The position numbers and the translations under genes were made by a program. The notes under the pieces are model-generated. The model was not told the DNA's origin, searched no databases, and was given only the letters and a program-made list of their open reading frames with translations. Below, in pieces: positions 28,326-38,639 of a DNA stretch of 64,000 bases (its first letter is position 1; the number at the start of each line of letters is the position of its first letter). The stretch is from the NCBI RefSeq assembly GCF_006064855.1, contig NZ_CP040753.1:2964501-3028500 (forward strand), in the 5' to 3' direction. The DNA comes from Sulfitobacter sp. BSw21498 (GTDB lineage: Bacteria > Pseudomonadota > Alphaproteobacteria > Rhodobacterales > Rhodobacteraceae).

Positions 28326-29174
28326 TTATCTGCCGTGACGGTCGGGGTGCGCGGGGTAGACGCCTAGAATTTCGATCACATTGGTGAAGTGTTCCAGCTC
28401 TTCCATCGCGCGGGCGACGGCGGGGTCTTGGGGGTGGCCTTCGATGTCAGCGTAAAACTGCGTCGCCGTGAACGACCCGCCCGCCATATAGCTTTCCAGC
28501 TTGGTCATGTTGACGCCATTCGTCGCAAATCCGCCCAAGGCCTTGTACAGCGCTGCGGGGATGTTGCGCACCTGAAACACAAAGGTGGTCAGCATATTGT
28601 CCGCGCGGCGTGTCTGGTCCAGCTCGGGCGACATCAGCAAAAAGCGCGTGGTGTTGTGGTCCAGGTCTTCGATGTCGCGGGCCAGCACCTTGAGCCCGTG
28701 AATATCCGCCGCGACCTCGCTTGCCAGAACGCCCACGTCACGTTCATCCGACACGGCAAGATCAGCCGCCGCACCCGCGCTGTCGGCTGCGGCCTCTGAG
28801 GTGATGCCATGGGCATCCAGCCAGCTGCGCGCCTGCGGGATCAACACCATATGCGCGCGCACGTGTTTGATGTCTTCGAGCTTGACGCCGTCATGGGCCA
28901 TCAGGCTGATGCGTACCCGCACAAATGCCTCGCCGATGATGCGCAGCCCGCTTTGTGGCAAAAGCCGGTGAATGTCCGCGACGCGCCCGTAGGTAGAGTT
29001 CTCGACCGGCAGCATTGCCAGATCGGCACGGCCTTCGCGGACGGCGCGGATGACGCCTTCGAAGGTCATGCAAGGCACGGGGACCATGTCGGGGCGGGCC
29101 TGCAGGCAGGCTTCGTGGCTATAGGCCCCCAAAGCGCCTTGAAAAGCGATGCGCGGCGCGCTTTTATGGGTCAT
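28326..29174 (-). CDS. pheA: Prephenate dehydratase
   Basis: PheA converts prephenate to phenylpyruvate in phenylalanine synthesis. The 282-residue protein has the catalytic domain with GALGAYSHEACL near its start, PVENSTYGRV near 58 and the TTRFLLM motif (catalytic Thr) near 175, then an ACT domain with the phenylalanine-binding GALN-like and ESYMAGG segments. There is no fused chorismate mutase; a separate mutase gene is at 56963. The ATG at 29174 has GAAGG upstream at nine bases, so it was preferred over the one at 29183. Confidence 0.94.
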   Translation of the reverse strand: MTHKSAPRIAFQGALGAYSHEACLQARPDMVPVPCMTFEGVIRAVREGRADLAMLPVENSTYGRVADIHRLLPQSGLRIIGEAFVRVRISLMAHDGVKLEDIKHVRAHMVLIPQARSWLDAHGITSEAAADSAGAAADLAVSDERDVGVLASEVAADIHGLKVLARDIEDLDHNTTRFLLMSPELDQTRRADNMLTTFVFQVRNIPAALYKALGGFATNGVNMTKLESYMAGGSFTATQFYADIEGHPQDPAVARAMEELEHFTNVIEILGVYPAHPDRHGR

Positions 29175-29306
29175 CAGGGGCATCCTTCTTCAGGTCGTTG
29201 CCAACTATGGCGTTTGGTCGCGGTAACTACACCTTGCCCCGACGAAGGGAAAGCAATAGATACGCCTGCAATACGATGCCCGAATACCAACGATGGACCT
29301 TCACGC

Positions 29307-29816
29307 ATGTTCGATACAATGACCGTTACCAAAATCGCTGCCGGCCTGTTTGGCGCTTGGCTTGTCCTTCTGCTTGGCAAATTCGCGGGCGAAGAGCTTT
29401 ATCATGCGAACGCGCATGGCGAACAGGGCTATGTCATTGAAGTGGCTGATGCTTCTGCTGGTGGTGCCGCCGAAGAAACAGTGGATTTCGCTGAAATCCT
29501 CGCCGCGGCTGACCCGTCCAACGGCGAAAAGGTTTTCCGCAAATGCTCCGCTTGCCACAAGGCCGAAGACGGTGCGAACGCGGTTGGCCCCTATCTTTAT
29601 GGTGTCGTCGGACGTCCGGTTGATGGGGCTGATGGTTATGCATCCTATTCCGGCGCGCTTGAGAAAGCCGCGGACACATGGACACCTGAAAACCTGAACG
29701 CGTTCCTGACCAAGCCTGCGGGTTTTGCACCGGGCACCACCATGGGTTTTGCAGGTCTGCCCAAGATCGAAGACCGGGCAGATGTCATCGCCTATCTCGA
29801 CAGCCTGGACAACTGA
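29307..29816 (+). CDS. cycY: Membrane-anchored cytochrome c-y
   Basis: This is a class I cytochrome c fixed to the membrane, which carries electrons from the bc1 complex to terminal oxidases. The 169-residue protein starts with an uncleaved hydrophobic anchor (about residues 8-26), an Ala/Glu-rich linker, and a heme domain with CSACH (Cys80, Cys83, His84) and axial Met146 in TTMGFAG. The arrangement equals Rhodobacter cytochrome c-y. Met1 at 29307 was chosen; Met5 is possible. A strong terminator follows. Confidence 0.9.
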   Translation: MFDTMTVTKIAAGLFGAWLVLLLGKFAGEELYHANAHGEQGYVIEVADASAGGAAEETVDFAEILAAADPSNGEKVFRKCSACHKAEDGANAVGPYLYGVVGRPVDGADGYASYSGALEKAADTWTPENLNAFLTKPAGFAPGTTMGFAGLPKIEDRADVIAYLDSLDN

Positions 29817-29837
29817 TCCACCCCATATTCCGAATGC

Positions 29838-29865
29838 AAGGCCGCCCCCTCGTGGGCGGCCTTTT
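29838..29865 (+). terminator. Terminator of the cytochrome gene
   Basis: A ten-pair stem AAGGCCGCCC / GGGCGGCCTT with a six-base loop is followed by TTG and sits 22 bases after the stop codon. Confidence 0.88.
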
Positions 29866-30003
29866 GCTGTGAAGTGCCCTGTTTTCAGTCAGGTAACATA
29901 TTCGCAACTTGTAACTTGGGCGGTCGGGCCGTTAGCGTGTATCCGGCAGTCACCTGCCGCGAAGACCACCGCCTTACGCCCGTTGTTATAAAGGATACGC
30001 CCG

Positions 30004-31953
30004 ATGCCCCGGACCCATGCCCGTGCTGACACAAAATCGCAAACCCCCCTGCTGCGCGTCGCTGGCGCGGCTTTACTTGTCTTTGGGGTGGCGATGCTGG
30101 GCGGGGCGGCTTGGGGGCAGGATGATACCGCACAAGGCAGCGGCGATATCATCACCTCGCACGGGTATTCCTTTTACGGCGATCTGAAATACCCCGCCGA
30201 TTACACCCATTTCGACTATGTGAATCCCGACGCACCCAAGGGGGGCGAGATTTCAATCTCGACGCTTGGGACGTTTGATTCGATGAACCCCTATTCACGC
30301 AAGGGCCGCGGCGGCGCGCTGAGCACGGTGATGTACGAAAGCCTGTTGGGCGAGGGCGTTGGCGGAGAGACCGTGCCCGCCGATGTCTACGGCGAAGCCT
30401 ATTGCCTGCTGTGCGAGAGCCTTGAATACCCCGAGAGCAAGGACTGGGTGATCTTTCACATGCGCCAGGATGCCACATTCTCGACCGGTGATCCTGTGAC
30501 GGCCCATGATATCGCGTTCAGCCACAACCTGCTACTTGATCAGGGGCTGAAGTCCTATGCCGATGCGGTGCGCAAGTTGATCCCCGAGGTCGAGGTGATC
30601 GACGATTACACCATCAAGTTCTATTTTAGCCCCGGCGTGTCGCGCCGCAGCCTGATCGAACAGGTCGGCGGTGTGCCTGCTTGGTCCAAAAAATGGTACG
30701 AGGAAACCGGCGCTCGGCTGGACGAATCGCGGCTTGAAACCTCGCCCGGGTCTGGCCCGTATATGATCGACAGCATCGATGTGAACCGTCGGATCGTTTA
30801 CAAGCGCAACCCCGATTACTGGGGCAAGGATTTGCCGTTCAACGTGGGCCGCAACAACTTTGACAGCATCCGCGTGGAATACTTCGGCGACGAGAATTCG
30901 GCGTTCGAGGCGTTCAAGGCGGGTGAATATACCTTCCGCACCGAGGGCAGCTCGAAACAATGGGCATCATCCTATGACTTTCCCAAAGTGACCGCAGGGC
31001 AGGTCGTGAAAGAGGATATTCCCGACGGGTCACCGCCCACGCCCTCGGGCATTGTGTTCAACCTTGGCCGCGAGGTGTTGCAAGACAAGCGCGTGCGCGA
31101 GGCCGTGGCGTTGGGGTTCAACTTTGAATGGACCAATGAATCGCTGCAATACGGACTGTTCAAACCGCGTGCATCGTTTACCCAAGATACCCCGCTGATG
31201 GCCACGGGCACGCCCCAAGGGGCCGAGCTGGCGCTGCTGGAAAGCCTTGGCGATGTCGTGCCAGAGGCGCTGCTGACGCAAGACGCCGTAGTGCCGCATA
31301 CCTCTGAGGCGAGCCGCCTGTTGGACCGTCGCAACCTGCGCCGCGCGATGAAACTGCTGGACGAGGCCGGTTGGGCCGTGGGCGACGACGGCAAACGCTA
31401 TAATGCGCAGGGCAAACCGCTGCAGCTGCGGTTTTTGTTGAACTCGTCCGGATCGGCCACGCTGTCGGCGGTCGTCGAAAACTTTATGTCGAATTTGCAG
31501 AACATGGGCATCAATGCCGTGCTGGAGAAAGTCGACAGCTCCCAATACACAGCACGCGAACGCGACCGCGATTATGACATGGTGTATGACAGCTATGCCG
31601 CGTTTCTGGGCACGGGCACCGGGCTGGAACAGCGCTATGGGTCAGAGGCAGCTGCCTATTCGCTGTTCAACCCTGCGGGGCTTGCCAGTCCGCTGGTCGA
31701 TGCGATCGTGACCGCGTCGCTTGCCGCCGACACCAAAGAGGAAGAGGACGCCAGCCTGATGGCGCTGGATCGGGCGCTGCGGTATGAGTTTTTCATGATC
31801 CCGACCTGGTATAACGACAGCTTCTGGACGGCCTATTATGACCAGTACGACCACCCCGAAACGCAGCCGCCCTATGCTTTGGGCTATCTCGATTTCTGGT
31901 GGTACGACGCGGACAAAGCAGACGCCTTGCGCGCTGCGGGCGCACTGAGGTAA
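30004..31953 (+). CDS. yejA: Peptide ABC transporter substrate-binding protein YejA
   Basis: YejA captures oligopeptides (in some species microcin C-type peptides) in the periplasm. The 649-residue protein has a signal peptide (hydrophobic stretch about 20-35, cleavage near AAWG-QDD) and the type 5 binding-protein fold with GLTLQP-like SHGYSFYGDLKYPADYTHFD, characteristic of the YejA branch. The ATG at 30004 has AAGGA upstream. It is the first gene of yejABEF, with ten bases to yejB. Confidence 0.92.
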   Translation: MPRTHARADTKSQTPLLRVAGAALLVFGVAMLGGAAWGQDDTAQGSGDIITSHGYSFYGDLKYPADYTHFDYVNPDAPKGGEISISTLGTFDSMNPYSRKGRGGALSTVMYESLLGEGVGGETVPADVYGEAYCLLCESLEYPESKDWVIFHMRQDATFSTGDPVTAHDIAFSHNLLLDQGLKSYADAVRKLIPEVEVIDDYTIKFYFSPGVSRRSLIEQVGGVPAWSKKWYEETGARLDESRLETSPGSGPYMIDSIDVNRRIVYKRNPDYWGKDLPFNVGRNNFDSIRVEYFGDENSAFEAFKAGEYTFRTEGSSKQWASSYDFPKVTAGQVVKEDIPDGSPPTPSGIVFNLGREVLQDKRVREAVALGFNFEWTNESLQYGLFKPRASFTQDTPLMATGTPQGAELALLESLGDVVPEALLTQDAVVPHTSEASRLLDRRNLRRAMKLLDEAGWAVGDDGKRYNAQGKPLQLRFLLNSSGSATLSAVVENFMSNLQNMGINAVLEKVDSSQYTARERDRDYDMVYDSYAAFLGTGTGLEQRYGSEAAAYSLFNPAGLASPLVDAIVTASLAADTKEEEDASLMALDRALRYEFFMIPTWYNDSFWTAYYDQYDHPETQPPYALGYLDFWWYDADKADALRAAGALR

Positions 31954-31962
31954 ACGCCGGTC

Positions 31963-33051
31963 ATGGGCGCATATATTCTTCGACGGCTGTTGCTGATCAT
32001 TCCGACTTTGCTGGGGATCATGTTGATCAACTTTGCACTGGTGCAGTTCGTGCCCGGTGGTCCGGTTGAACAGGCGATCGCGCGTATTCAGGGCGGCGGT
32101 GACGTGTTCGAAGGGTTCTCGGGCGGGGGATCGGATGCGGGCAATGCGGTCGATACGGGCGGCAACGAGAATTACGTTGGCGCACGCGGCCTGCCGCCTG
32201 AGTTTATCGCAGAGCTTGAGAAAGAGTTCGGTTTTGACAAACCGCCGGTAGAGCGGTTCGTGAACATGCTGTGGAATTACATGCGGTTCGATTTCGGTGA
32301 TAGCTATTTCCGGTCGATCAGTGTGATCGAGTTGATCAAGGAAAAGCTGCCGGTGTCGATCACGCTCGGGCTTTGGTCCACGTTGATCGCCTATCTCGTG
32401 TCGATCCCTTTGGGCATCCGCAAGGCGGTCAAGGATGGCACGGCGTTTGATACCTGGACATCCGGCGCGATTATCGCGGCCTATGCGATTCCCGGTTTTC
32501 TGTTCGCGATCCTGTTGCTGGTGCTGTTTGCCGGTGGGTCCTATTGGCAGATATTCCCGCTGCGGGGGCTGACCTCGGATAACTTTGACCAGCTGAGCCC
32601 CCTGGGCAAGGTCGCTGATTATTTCTGGCACATCACGCTGCCGGTGCTGGCCTCGACCATCTCGGCCTTTGCGACGCTGACGTTGCTGACCAAGAACAGC
32701 TTTCTCGACGAGATCAAAAAGCAATATGTCGTCACGGCACGGGCCAAAGGGCTGTCAGAACGCAAAGTGCTGTACGGCCATGTGTTCCGCAACGCGATGC
32801 TGATCGTGATCGCGGGCTTTCCGGCAGTGTTTATCGGCGTGTTCTTTGGCGGATCGCTGATCATCGAGACGATCTTTAGCCTTGATGGCTTGGGCCGTCT
32901 GGGCTTCGAAGCGGCGGTCGCACGGGATTACCCCATCGTGTTCGGGACACTGTTCATCTTTGGCCTCATCGGCTTGGTGGTCGGTATCCTGTCTGACCTG
33001 ATGTATGTGGTAGTTGATCCGCGCATCGACTTTGAAAAACGCGAGGGCTGA
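31963..33051 (+). CDS. yejB: Peptide ABC transporter permease YejB
   Basis: A 362-residue inner-membrane permease with six membrane segments. It has the typical DppB-type beginning [20 protein letters not shown] and the cytoplasmic EAA-like loop [20 protein letters not shown] near residue 260 that contacts the ATPase. A periplasmic insertion after the first segment (about residues 40-80) marks the YejB subfamily. It lies six bases before yejE. Confidence 0.94.
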   Translation: MGAYILRRLLLIIPTLLGIMLINFALVQFVPGGPVEQAIARIQGGGDVFEGFSGGGSDAGNAVDTGGNENYVGARGLPPEFIAELEKEFGFDKPPVERFVNMLWNYMRFDFGDSYFRSISVIELIKEKLPVSITLGLWSTLIAYLVSIPLGIRKAVKDGTAFDTWTSGAIIAAYAIPGFLFAILLLVLFAGGSYWQIFPLRGLTSDNFDQLSPLGKVADYFWHITLPVLASTISAFATLTLLTKNSFLDEIKKQYVVTARAKGLSERKVLYGHVFRNAMLIVIAGFPAVFIGVFFGGSLIIETIFSLDGLGRLGFEAAVARDYPIVFGTLFIFGLIGLVVGILSDLMYVVVDPRIDFEKREG

Positions 33052-33056
33052 ACCCT

Positions 33057-34163
33057 ATGGCGCTATCCCCGCTGAACCAACGCCGCTGGCGTAACTTTAC
33101 CCGCAACCGTCGGGCGTATTGGAGCCTTTGGATTTTCGCGATCCTGTTCGGGATTTCGCTGTTCGCTGAATTTGTGGCCAACGACAAGCCGATCCTCGTG
33201 AACTACCGCGGCGACTATTACATGCCGATTTTCAAGTTCTATCCCGAGACGGAATTCGGCGGTGATTTCCTGACCGAAGCGGTCTACCGCGACCCCGAGG
33301 TGCAGTGTCTGATTGCGTCTGGCGGGCTGATCGACTGTCTGGACGATCCCGAGGGGATCATAGAAGACGCGCAGGATGGCGACGTCGCGGGCGAGGCGAT
33401 TGCGGCGGGCTGGTCGATCTGGCCGCCCATTCCGTATAGCTTTAACACCGCCGTGGACCGGCCCGGTGCGGCCCCGCTGCCGCCCAACGGGCAGAACCTG
33501 CTGGGCACCGATGGCACCAAGCGTGACGTGCTGGCGCGGGTGATCCACGGGTTCCGTCTGTCGATTATCTTTACCTTGATCGTGACCGGTGCGGCATCGC
33601 TGATCGGGATCATCGCGGGGGCGGTGCAGGGGTTCTTTGGCGGCTGGACCGATCTGATTTTCCAGCGCGTGATCGAGATATGGACGTCGACCCCGTCGCT
33701 GTATGTGATCATCATCATGTTTGCCATTCTGGGACGCAGTTTCTGGCTGCTTGTGTTCTTGCTGGTGCTGTTCAGTTGGACGTCGCTGGTGGGTGTTGTA
33801 CGTGCGGAATTCCTGCGGGCGCGTAACCTTGAATATGTGCGTGCGGCGCGCGCACTTGGAGTGGGGAATATGACGATCATGTTCCGCCACATGCTGCCCA
33901 ACGCGATGGTCGCGATGCTGACGATGCTGCCGTTTATCATTACCGGCACGATCAGCACGCTCGCGATCCTTGATTTTCTGGGCTTCGGCCTGCCGTCGTC
34001 GGCACCGTCTTTGGGCGAGCTGACCTTGCAAGCCAAACAGAACCTGCAAGCGCCCTGGCTGGCGTTTACCGCGTTCTTTACCTTTGCCACCATGCTGTCG
34101 CTGCTGATCTTCATTTTCGAAGGAATCCGCGACGCCTTTGACCCGAGAAAGACGTTCTCATGA
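33057..34163 (+). CDS. yejE: Peptide ABC transporter permease YejE
   Basis: A 368-residue permease, partner of YejB. After the first membrane segment (about 21-38) comes a large periplasmic region (to about 165) peculiar to this subfamily, then the membrane domain with the EAA loop YVRAARALGVGNMTIMFRHM. Its end overlaps the start of yejF by four bases (ATGA). Confidence 0.94.
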   Translation: MALSPLNQRRWRNFTRNRRAYWSLWIFAILFGISLFAEFVANDKPILVNYRGDYYMPIFKFYPETEFGGDFLTEAVYRDPEVQCLIASGGLIDCLDDPEGIIEDAQDGDVAGEAIAAGWSIWPPIPYSFNTAVDRPGAAPLPPNGQNLLGTDGTKRDVLARVIHGFRLSIIFTLIVTGAASLIGIIAGAVQGFFGGWTDLIFQRVIEIWTSTPSLYVIIIMFAILGRSFWLLVFLLVLFSWTSLVGVVRAEFLRARNLEYVRAARALGVGNMTIMFRHMLPNAMVAMLTMLPFIITGTISTLAILDFLGFGLPSSAPSLGELTLQAKQNLQAPWLAFTAFFTFATMLSLLIFIFEGIRDAFDPRKTFS

Positions 34164-35758
34164 CGCCTTCGACCCCGTCCGCTGCGGTGCTGCAAGTTGA
34201 AGACCTGCGCGTGTCCTTCCGTCAGGAAGGTGCGTTGACCCATGCGGTCAAGGGCGTGAGCTTTTCCGTGCAGCGCGGAGAAACCGTGGCGCTGGTGGGG
34301 GAGTCCGGTTCGGGTAAATCCGTGTCAGCCCTGAGCACGGTGTCGCTGTTGGGCGACAGCGCGGAGGTCTCGGGATCGGTGCTGTATGACGGGCAGCAGA
34401 TGGTCGGCGCGAATGAAAAGCTGCTGCGCAAGGTGCGCGGCAATGACATCAGCTTTATCTTCCAAGAGCCGATGACATCGTTGAACCCGCTGCACACGAT
34501 CGAGAAACAGCTGTCGGAATCACTGGCGCTGCATCAGGGCGTGGCGGGGGCGGCAGCGCGGTCGCGGATTCTAGAATTGTTGGACAAGGTCGGGATCATT
34601 GACGCCGAAAGCCGGCTGGGGGCGTACCCGCACCAGCTGTCGGGTGGGCAACGGCAACGTGTGATGATTGCGATGGCGCTGGCCAACAAGCCCGACGTGC
34701 TGATCGCGGATGAACCGACCACGGCGCTGGATGTAACCATTCAGGCGCAAATCCTTGATCTGTTGAAAGAGCTGAAAGACAGCGAGGGCATGGGCCTGTT
34801 GTTCATCACCCATGATCTGGGGATCGTGCGGCGCATTGCGGACCGCGTCTGCGTGATGAAACAGGGCGAGATCGTTGAGCACGGCCCCACGAACGAGATT
34901 TTCGAGAACCCGCAGCACCCCTATACGATCAAGCTGCTGGGGGCCGAACCATCGGGCCGCCCCGACCCTGTGCCACAAGATGCCGAAGTCATTGCCAGTA
35001 CCGACCATCTGAAGGTCTGGTTCCCGATCCAGAAGGGGTTCATGCGCAAGACCGTGGATCACGTGAAGGCGGTCAACGACGCCTCTTTATCTGTGCGCGC
35101 CGGAGAGACCTTGGGCATCGTCGGCGAATCCGGTTCTGGCAAGACGACGCTGGCATTGGCCATCATGCGGCTGATCGCCTCCGAAGGGGGCATCCGCTTT
35201 ATGGGGCAAGACGTGCGCAGTTGGTCCACGGGGCAATTGCGCCGGCTGCGCAAGGATATGCAGATCGTGTTTCAGGACCCGTTTGGCAGCCTGTCGCCGC
35301 GGATGACCTGTATGCAGATCATCGCCGAAGGGCTGAGCGTGCATAAGGTCGACCCGGACCGAAACCCGCGTGAGCTGGTGCATGATGTGATGATCGAGGT
35401 GGGGTTGGACCCTGCCACGATGGACCGGTATCCGCATGAATTTTCCGGCGGTCAGCGTCAACGGATCGCGATTGCGCGGGCGATGGTGCTGCGGCCCAAA
35501 CTGCTGGTGCTGGACGAGCCGACCTCGGCGCTGGACATGACCGTGCAGGTGCAGATCGTGGACCTGCTACGCAATCTACAGCGCAAATACGGGCTGGCGT
35601 ATCTGTTCATCAGCCACGACCTTAAGGTCGTGCGCGCGATGTCGCATAAGGTGATGGTGATGAAGCGGGGGGATGTGGTCGAATACGGCGACGTTGATAC
35701 GCTTTATGACAACCCAAAGTCAGAGTATACGCGCACCTTGTTGCAGGCGACGACCTGA
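34160..35758 (+). CDS. yejF: Peptide ABC transporter ATPase YejF (two ABC domains)
   Basis: A fused double ATPase of 532 residues that powers the YejABE importer. The first domain has Walker [11 protein letters not shown] near 50, signature LSGGQRQRV near 160 and Walker [10 protein letters not shown]; the second has GESGSGKTT near 320, FSGGQRQRI near 435 and VLDEPTS. It is the last gene of the operon and converges with the carboxypeptidase gene, whose stop lies within a hairpin. Confidence 0.95.
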   Translation: MTPSTPSAAVLQVEDLRVSFRQEGALTHAVKGVSFSVQRGETVALVGESGSGKSVSALSTVSLLGDSAEVSGSVLYDGQQMVGANEKLLRKVRGNDISFIFQEPMTSLNPLHTIEKQLSESLALHQGVAGAAARSRILELLDKVGIIDAESRLGAYPHQLSGGQRQRVMIAMALANKPDVLIADEPTTALDVTIQAQILDLLKELKDSEGMGLLFITHDLGIVRRIADRVCVMKQGEIVEHGPTNEIFENPQHPYTIKLLGAEPSGRPDPVPQDAEVIASTDHLKVWFPIQKGFMRKTVDHVKAVNDASLSVRAGETLGIVGESGSGKTTLALAIMRLIASEGGIRFMGQDVRSWSTGQLRRLRKDMQIVFQDPFGSLSPRMTCMQIIAEGLSVHKVDPDRNPRELVHDVMIEVGLDPATMDRYPHEFSGGQRQRIAIARAMVLRPKLLVLDEPTSALDMTVQVQIVDLLRNLQRKYGLAYLFISHDLKVVRAMSHKVMVMKRGDVVEYGDVDTLYDNPKSEYTRTLLQATT

Positions 35759-35761
35759 GCA

Positions 35762-35783
35762 GGCCAAGCTTAGGAGCTTGGCC
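35762..35783. terminator. Hairpin between yejF and the carboxypeptidase gene
   Basis: A perfect nine-pair stem GGCCAAGCT / AGCTTGGCC with loop TAGG begins right after the yejF stop and includes the last codons and stop of the opposite gene. No U-tract is present, so termination is inferred. Confidence 0.5.
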
Positions 35784-37266
35784 CGATCATAAAGCAGTTC
35801 ACATTACGTGCGACCAAGCGGCGGCAGGCCAGATCGGCTGTCTCGCGGGTCATGCCAAGGAAGTTGGCGTCGAACCCCTGTGGGCGGCGCACGACTTTGC
35901 GCAGGCTCCCGTCGAGGGTCGAAATTTCAGACAAAGCGGTCTTTAGCAGGATTTTCTCTGCGGCATAGCGGCTGGGGTAGCGACCCACATTGACGCCCCA
36001 GTGACGGCCACCAGAGGTGGAGACCCGCGTGATGACTTCGGGTGCGGGGGGCGCTTTGGGGGTGATCTGTCTGACAGCGGCTGTTTCGACCAGCGATGCG
36101 GCGGCAGAGGGGCGCAGGGTCGGACGCACAGAGACAGCGGCCAGCAGGGTTTCTGCTTCGGGTTCGGGGGCAGGGGCCTGTGCGACGACGGCTGGCGCGG
36201 TTTTCTGCGCCTCTTGCAGCGCGGCGGTGATGTCGGCATTCAGAATAGGCGAGGTCGCTTGCGGTGCTTCGGCAGTTGCGACAACGACCTGAGCCTGATG
36301 ACCCGGACGCAAGGTCGGGCGTTTGGAACTGGTGACCGCGCCCACAAGACGGATGACTTTGCCAGCCCCCCCGTTGGAGGCGACAGGCGTGTCTTCGATG
36401 TCGGCATAGGCTGGTTTGGAGGGTTTGTTCAAAGGCGCGCTAGTCGGGGCGCGGCGAAAGCCCAGATCCATCAGCTCGGTTACTTTGGCGTTACGCGCAC
36501 TGGTCGAGGTGCCGCCGAAAACTGTCACGATCACCCGTTCATTGCCCCGTTCGGCAGAGGCCGTGAGGTTGAAGCCCGCGGCACGGGTGTAGCCCGTTTT
36601 GATGCCGTCAGCGCCTTTGTAGGAGCCGAGAAAGCGGCGGTTGGTGTGGCTGACCTTGCGCACGCCGGCATCAGCCGTGATGCGCGAAAACAGGTTGTAG
36701 TATTCGGGGTGATCATAGAGCAGGTGGCGGCCCATGATGGTCATGTCGTGCGCGGTAGACATGTGGCCGGACTCTGTCAGGCCGTGGGCGTTCTTGAAGG
36801 TGGTGTTGGTCATGCCGAGCGCTTTGGCAGTGCGGTTCATACGGCGTGCAAAATTTGCCTCGGAGCCTTCGATTGCTTCGCCGATGGCCGTGGCGGCGTC
36901 ATTGGCAGATTTGACCGCAGCCGCGCGGATCAGGTAGCGCAGGGAGATGGTTTGACCCGATTTCAGCCCTAGTTTGCTGGGCGGTTCGGACGCGGCGTGG
37001 CTGGTGATCTTGACCTTGCTGTCCAGCGAAATCTCACCACGTTTAATCGCCTCGAATGCGATATAAAGCGTCATCATTTTAGTGAGGGAGGCCGGGTGCA
37101 GACGGGTGTCGGCGTTTTGGGAATGCAGCACTTCGCCGGTACGGGCGTCGATAACATAAGCGGCATAGGGGGCCGCCATTGCGCTTAGTGGCAAGATCAT
37201 CAAGATCCATATTGCCGCAAGGATGAATAGCCCAAACCGGGCTGGCTGCACACGCCGCACTCTCAT
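35770..37266 (-). CDS. D-alanyl-D-alanine carboxypeptidase with SPOR domain
   Basis: A penicillin-binding protein that trims the terminal D-Ala of peptidoglycan stem peptides. The 498-residue protein has a signal segment (about 10-31), the serine peptidase S11 domain with SLTK at 60-63, SAN at 120-122 and KTG at 223-225, a low-complexity linker rich in Ala/Pro/Thr (about 290-410), and a C-terminal SPOR domain (about 418-498) that binds denuded glycan at the septum. The ATG at 37266 has AAAGG upstream and gives a proper signal; the open frame reaches back to 37422. Confidence 0.92.
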   Translation of the reverse strand: MRVRRVQPARFGLFILAAIWILMILPLSAMAAPYAAYVIDARTGEVLHSQNADTRLHPASLTKMMTLYIAFEAIKRGEISLDSKVKITSHAASEPPSKLGLKSGQTISLRYLIRAAAVKSANDAATAIGEAIEGSEANFARRMNRTAKALGMTNTTFKNAHGLTESGHMSTAHDMTIMGRHLLYDHPEYYNLFSRITADAGVRKVSHTNRRFLGSYKGADGIKTGYTRAAGFNLTASAERGNERVIVTVFGGTSTSARNAKVTELMDLGFRRAPTSAPLNKPSKPAYADIEDTPVASNGGAGKVIRLVGAVTSSKRPTLRPGHQAQVVVATAEAPQATSPILNADITAALQEAQKTAPAVVAQAPAPEPEAETLLAAVSVRPTLRPSAAASLVETAAVRQITPKAPPAPEVITRVSTSGGRHWGVNVGRYPSRYAAEKILLKTALSEISTLDGSLRKVVRRPQGFDANFLGMTRETADLACRRLVARNVNCFMIGPSS

Positions 37267-37511
37267 AACAACTGCCTTTGCTCTGCCTAAGCCGCCGATT
37301 TTTCGACTGACCATTTTTATTAAGGTCACCGTATCATAGGTCGAAATTTCGATAAACCCGTCCAATGTGGCAGGCTCCTCAAAAGCGGCGATTTTTGGGC
37401 AGCACATGTAGCGTATGCTCAATCTTCCGCCGCTATAGAGGCGATTGCGGCAGGAATGTGGCGGGAGTTGGGCGACAACGCAGCGAAGGTGCGGCGAGAA
37501 TCCAGCAAAGT

Positions 37512-38204
37512 TCAGGGCAGTAGCTTTGCCACCTCGGACAGTCGGGCGATCTGATGGAAGCGGGGCGAATCACTTGGCGCGGGGGCGTGCTCCAGCGCCC
37601 AGGTGATACCGTGAGGGATATAGACGCCATGGCCGCCCGCATCGATCATCGGCACCACGTCGGACTTCATCGAGTTGCCGATCATCATGCCGCGGGCCGG
37701 ACCGTCCCCGTGGCTGTCAAAGATGCGCTGGTAGGTTTGCGGGGTCTTGTCCGACACAATTTCTATCGCGCTGAACATCCCGCGCAGTCCGGATTCAGCA
37801 AGCTTGCGTTCCTGATCCAGCAGGTCGCCCTTGGTCACGAGCACGAGGGTATAGGTATCTTGCAGCACCTCTAGGGTTTCACAGACATCGGGCAGCAATT
37901 CGACCGGATGCGCCAGCATATCACGGCCCGCCGCGAGTATTTGTGAAATGACATCTGCGGGCACGCGGCCTTGGGTGACCTCGATTGCGGTTTCGATCAT
38001 CGACAGGGTGAACCCCTTGATACCAAAACCGTAGTGCGGAATGTTGCGGCGCTCTGCATCAAGCAGCCGGTCCATCAGGCTATCGCGGTCTGTATAATCC
38101 GCAAGAAGTTCGGCGAATTTGACCTGTGTCAAAGCAAAGAAACGTTCGTTGTGCCATAAAGTGTCATCGGCATCAAAACCGATGGTCGTTAGCGGATTAC
38201 CCAT
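37512..38204 (-). CDS. HAD family hydrolase
   Basis: A 230-residue hydrolase of the haloacid dehalogenase superfamily. Motif I is [15 protein letters not shown] near residue 9, motif II VTKGD near 123, motif III lies around [12 protein letters not shown] and motif IV is [12 protein letters not shown] helical cap is inserted between motifs I and II. The substrate is not predictable. It diverges from clpS, 90 bases apart. Confidence 0.88.
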   Translation of the reverse strand: MGNPLTTIGFDADDTLWHNERFFALTQVKFAELLADYTDRDSLMDRLLDAERRNIPHYGFGIKGFTLSMIETAIEVTQGRVPADVISQILAAGRDMLAHPVELLPDVCETLEVLQDTYTLVLVTKGDLLDQERKLAESGLRGMFSAIEIVSDKTPQTYQRIFDSHGDGPARGMMIGNSMKSDVVPMIDAGGHGVYIPHGITWALEHAPAPSDSPRFHQIARLSEVAKLLP

Positions 38205-38294
38205 CTTTGGCGCGCCCTCTTTTCTAATTCTGCTTTAGGGTTATATAGACGCCTATACGACTCACTTGAAACGACTTCTCAGGCAGGAGCAGCA

Positions 38295-38636
38295 ATGCGC
38301 CTTGATGATCTTATGATGGCGGGCAAAGATCGGGACGACGATGAAACCGATCTGTTGACCAAGACCAAACCAAAGACCAAGCGGCCGCCTTTGTACAAGG
38401 TGATGCTGTTGAACGATGATTTCACCCCGATGGAGTTTGTGGTGATCGTTCTTGAACGCTTTTTCGGGCTGAACCACGCCCAGGCCTTCGAGATCATGTT
38501 GACCGTGCATAAAAAAGGGCTGGCGGTCGTGGGTGTGTTTAGCCACGAGATCGCCGAAACCAAGGTCGCGCAAGTGATGGATTTCGCCCGACGTCACCAG
38601 CACCCGCTGCAATGCACTATGGAAAAAGAAGAATAA
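38295..38636 (+). CDS. clpS: ATP-dependent Clp protease adaptor ClpS
   Basis: ClpS delivers N-degron substrates to ClpAP. The 113-residue protein has the core [19 protein letters not shown] near residues 32-50 with the Asn-Asp-Asp binding pocket, and [20 protein letters not shown]. The N-terminal extension is acidic and disordered. The ATG has AGGAGC upstream. The clpA gene is not next to it; the methyltransferase gene starts three bases after. Confidence 0.95.
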   Translation: MRLDDLMMAGKDRDDDETDLLTKTKPKTKRPPLYKVMLLNDDFTPMEFVVIVLERFFGLNHAQAFEIMLTVHKKGLAVVGVFSHEIAETKVAQVMDFARRHQHPLQCTMEKEE

Positions 38637-38639
38637 CAC

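Noticed and set aside
31642..32724. A 360-codon minus-strand frame opposite yejA and yejB
   Set aside because: Complementary to clear permease and binding-protein codons; no signal or ribosome site.
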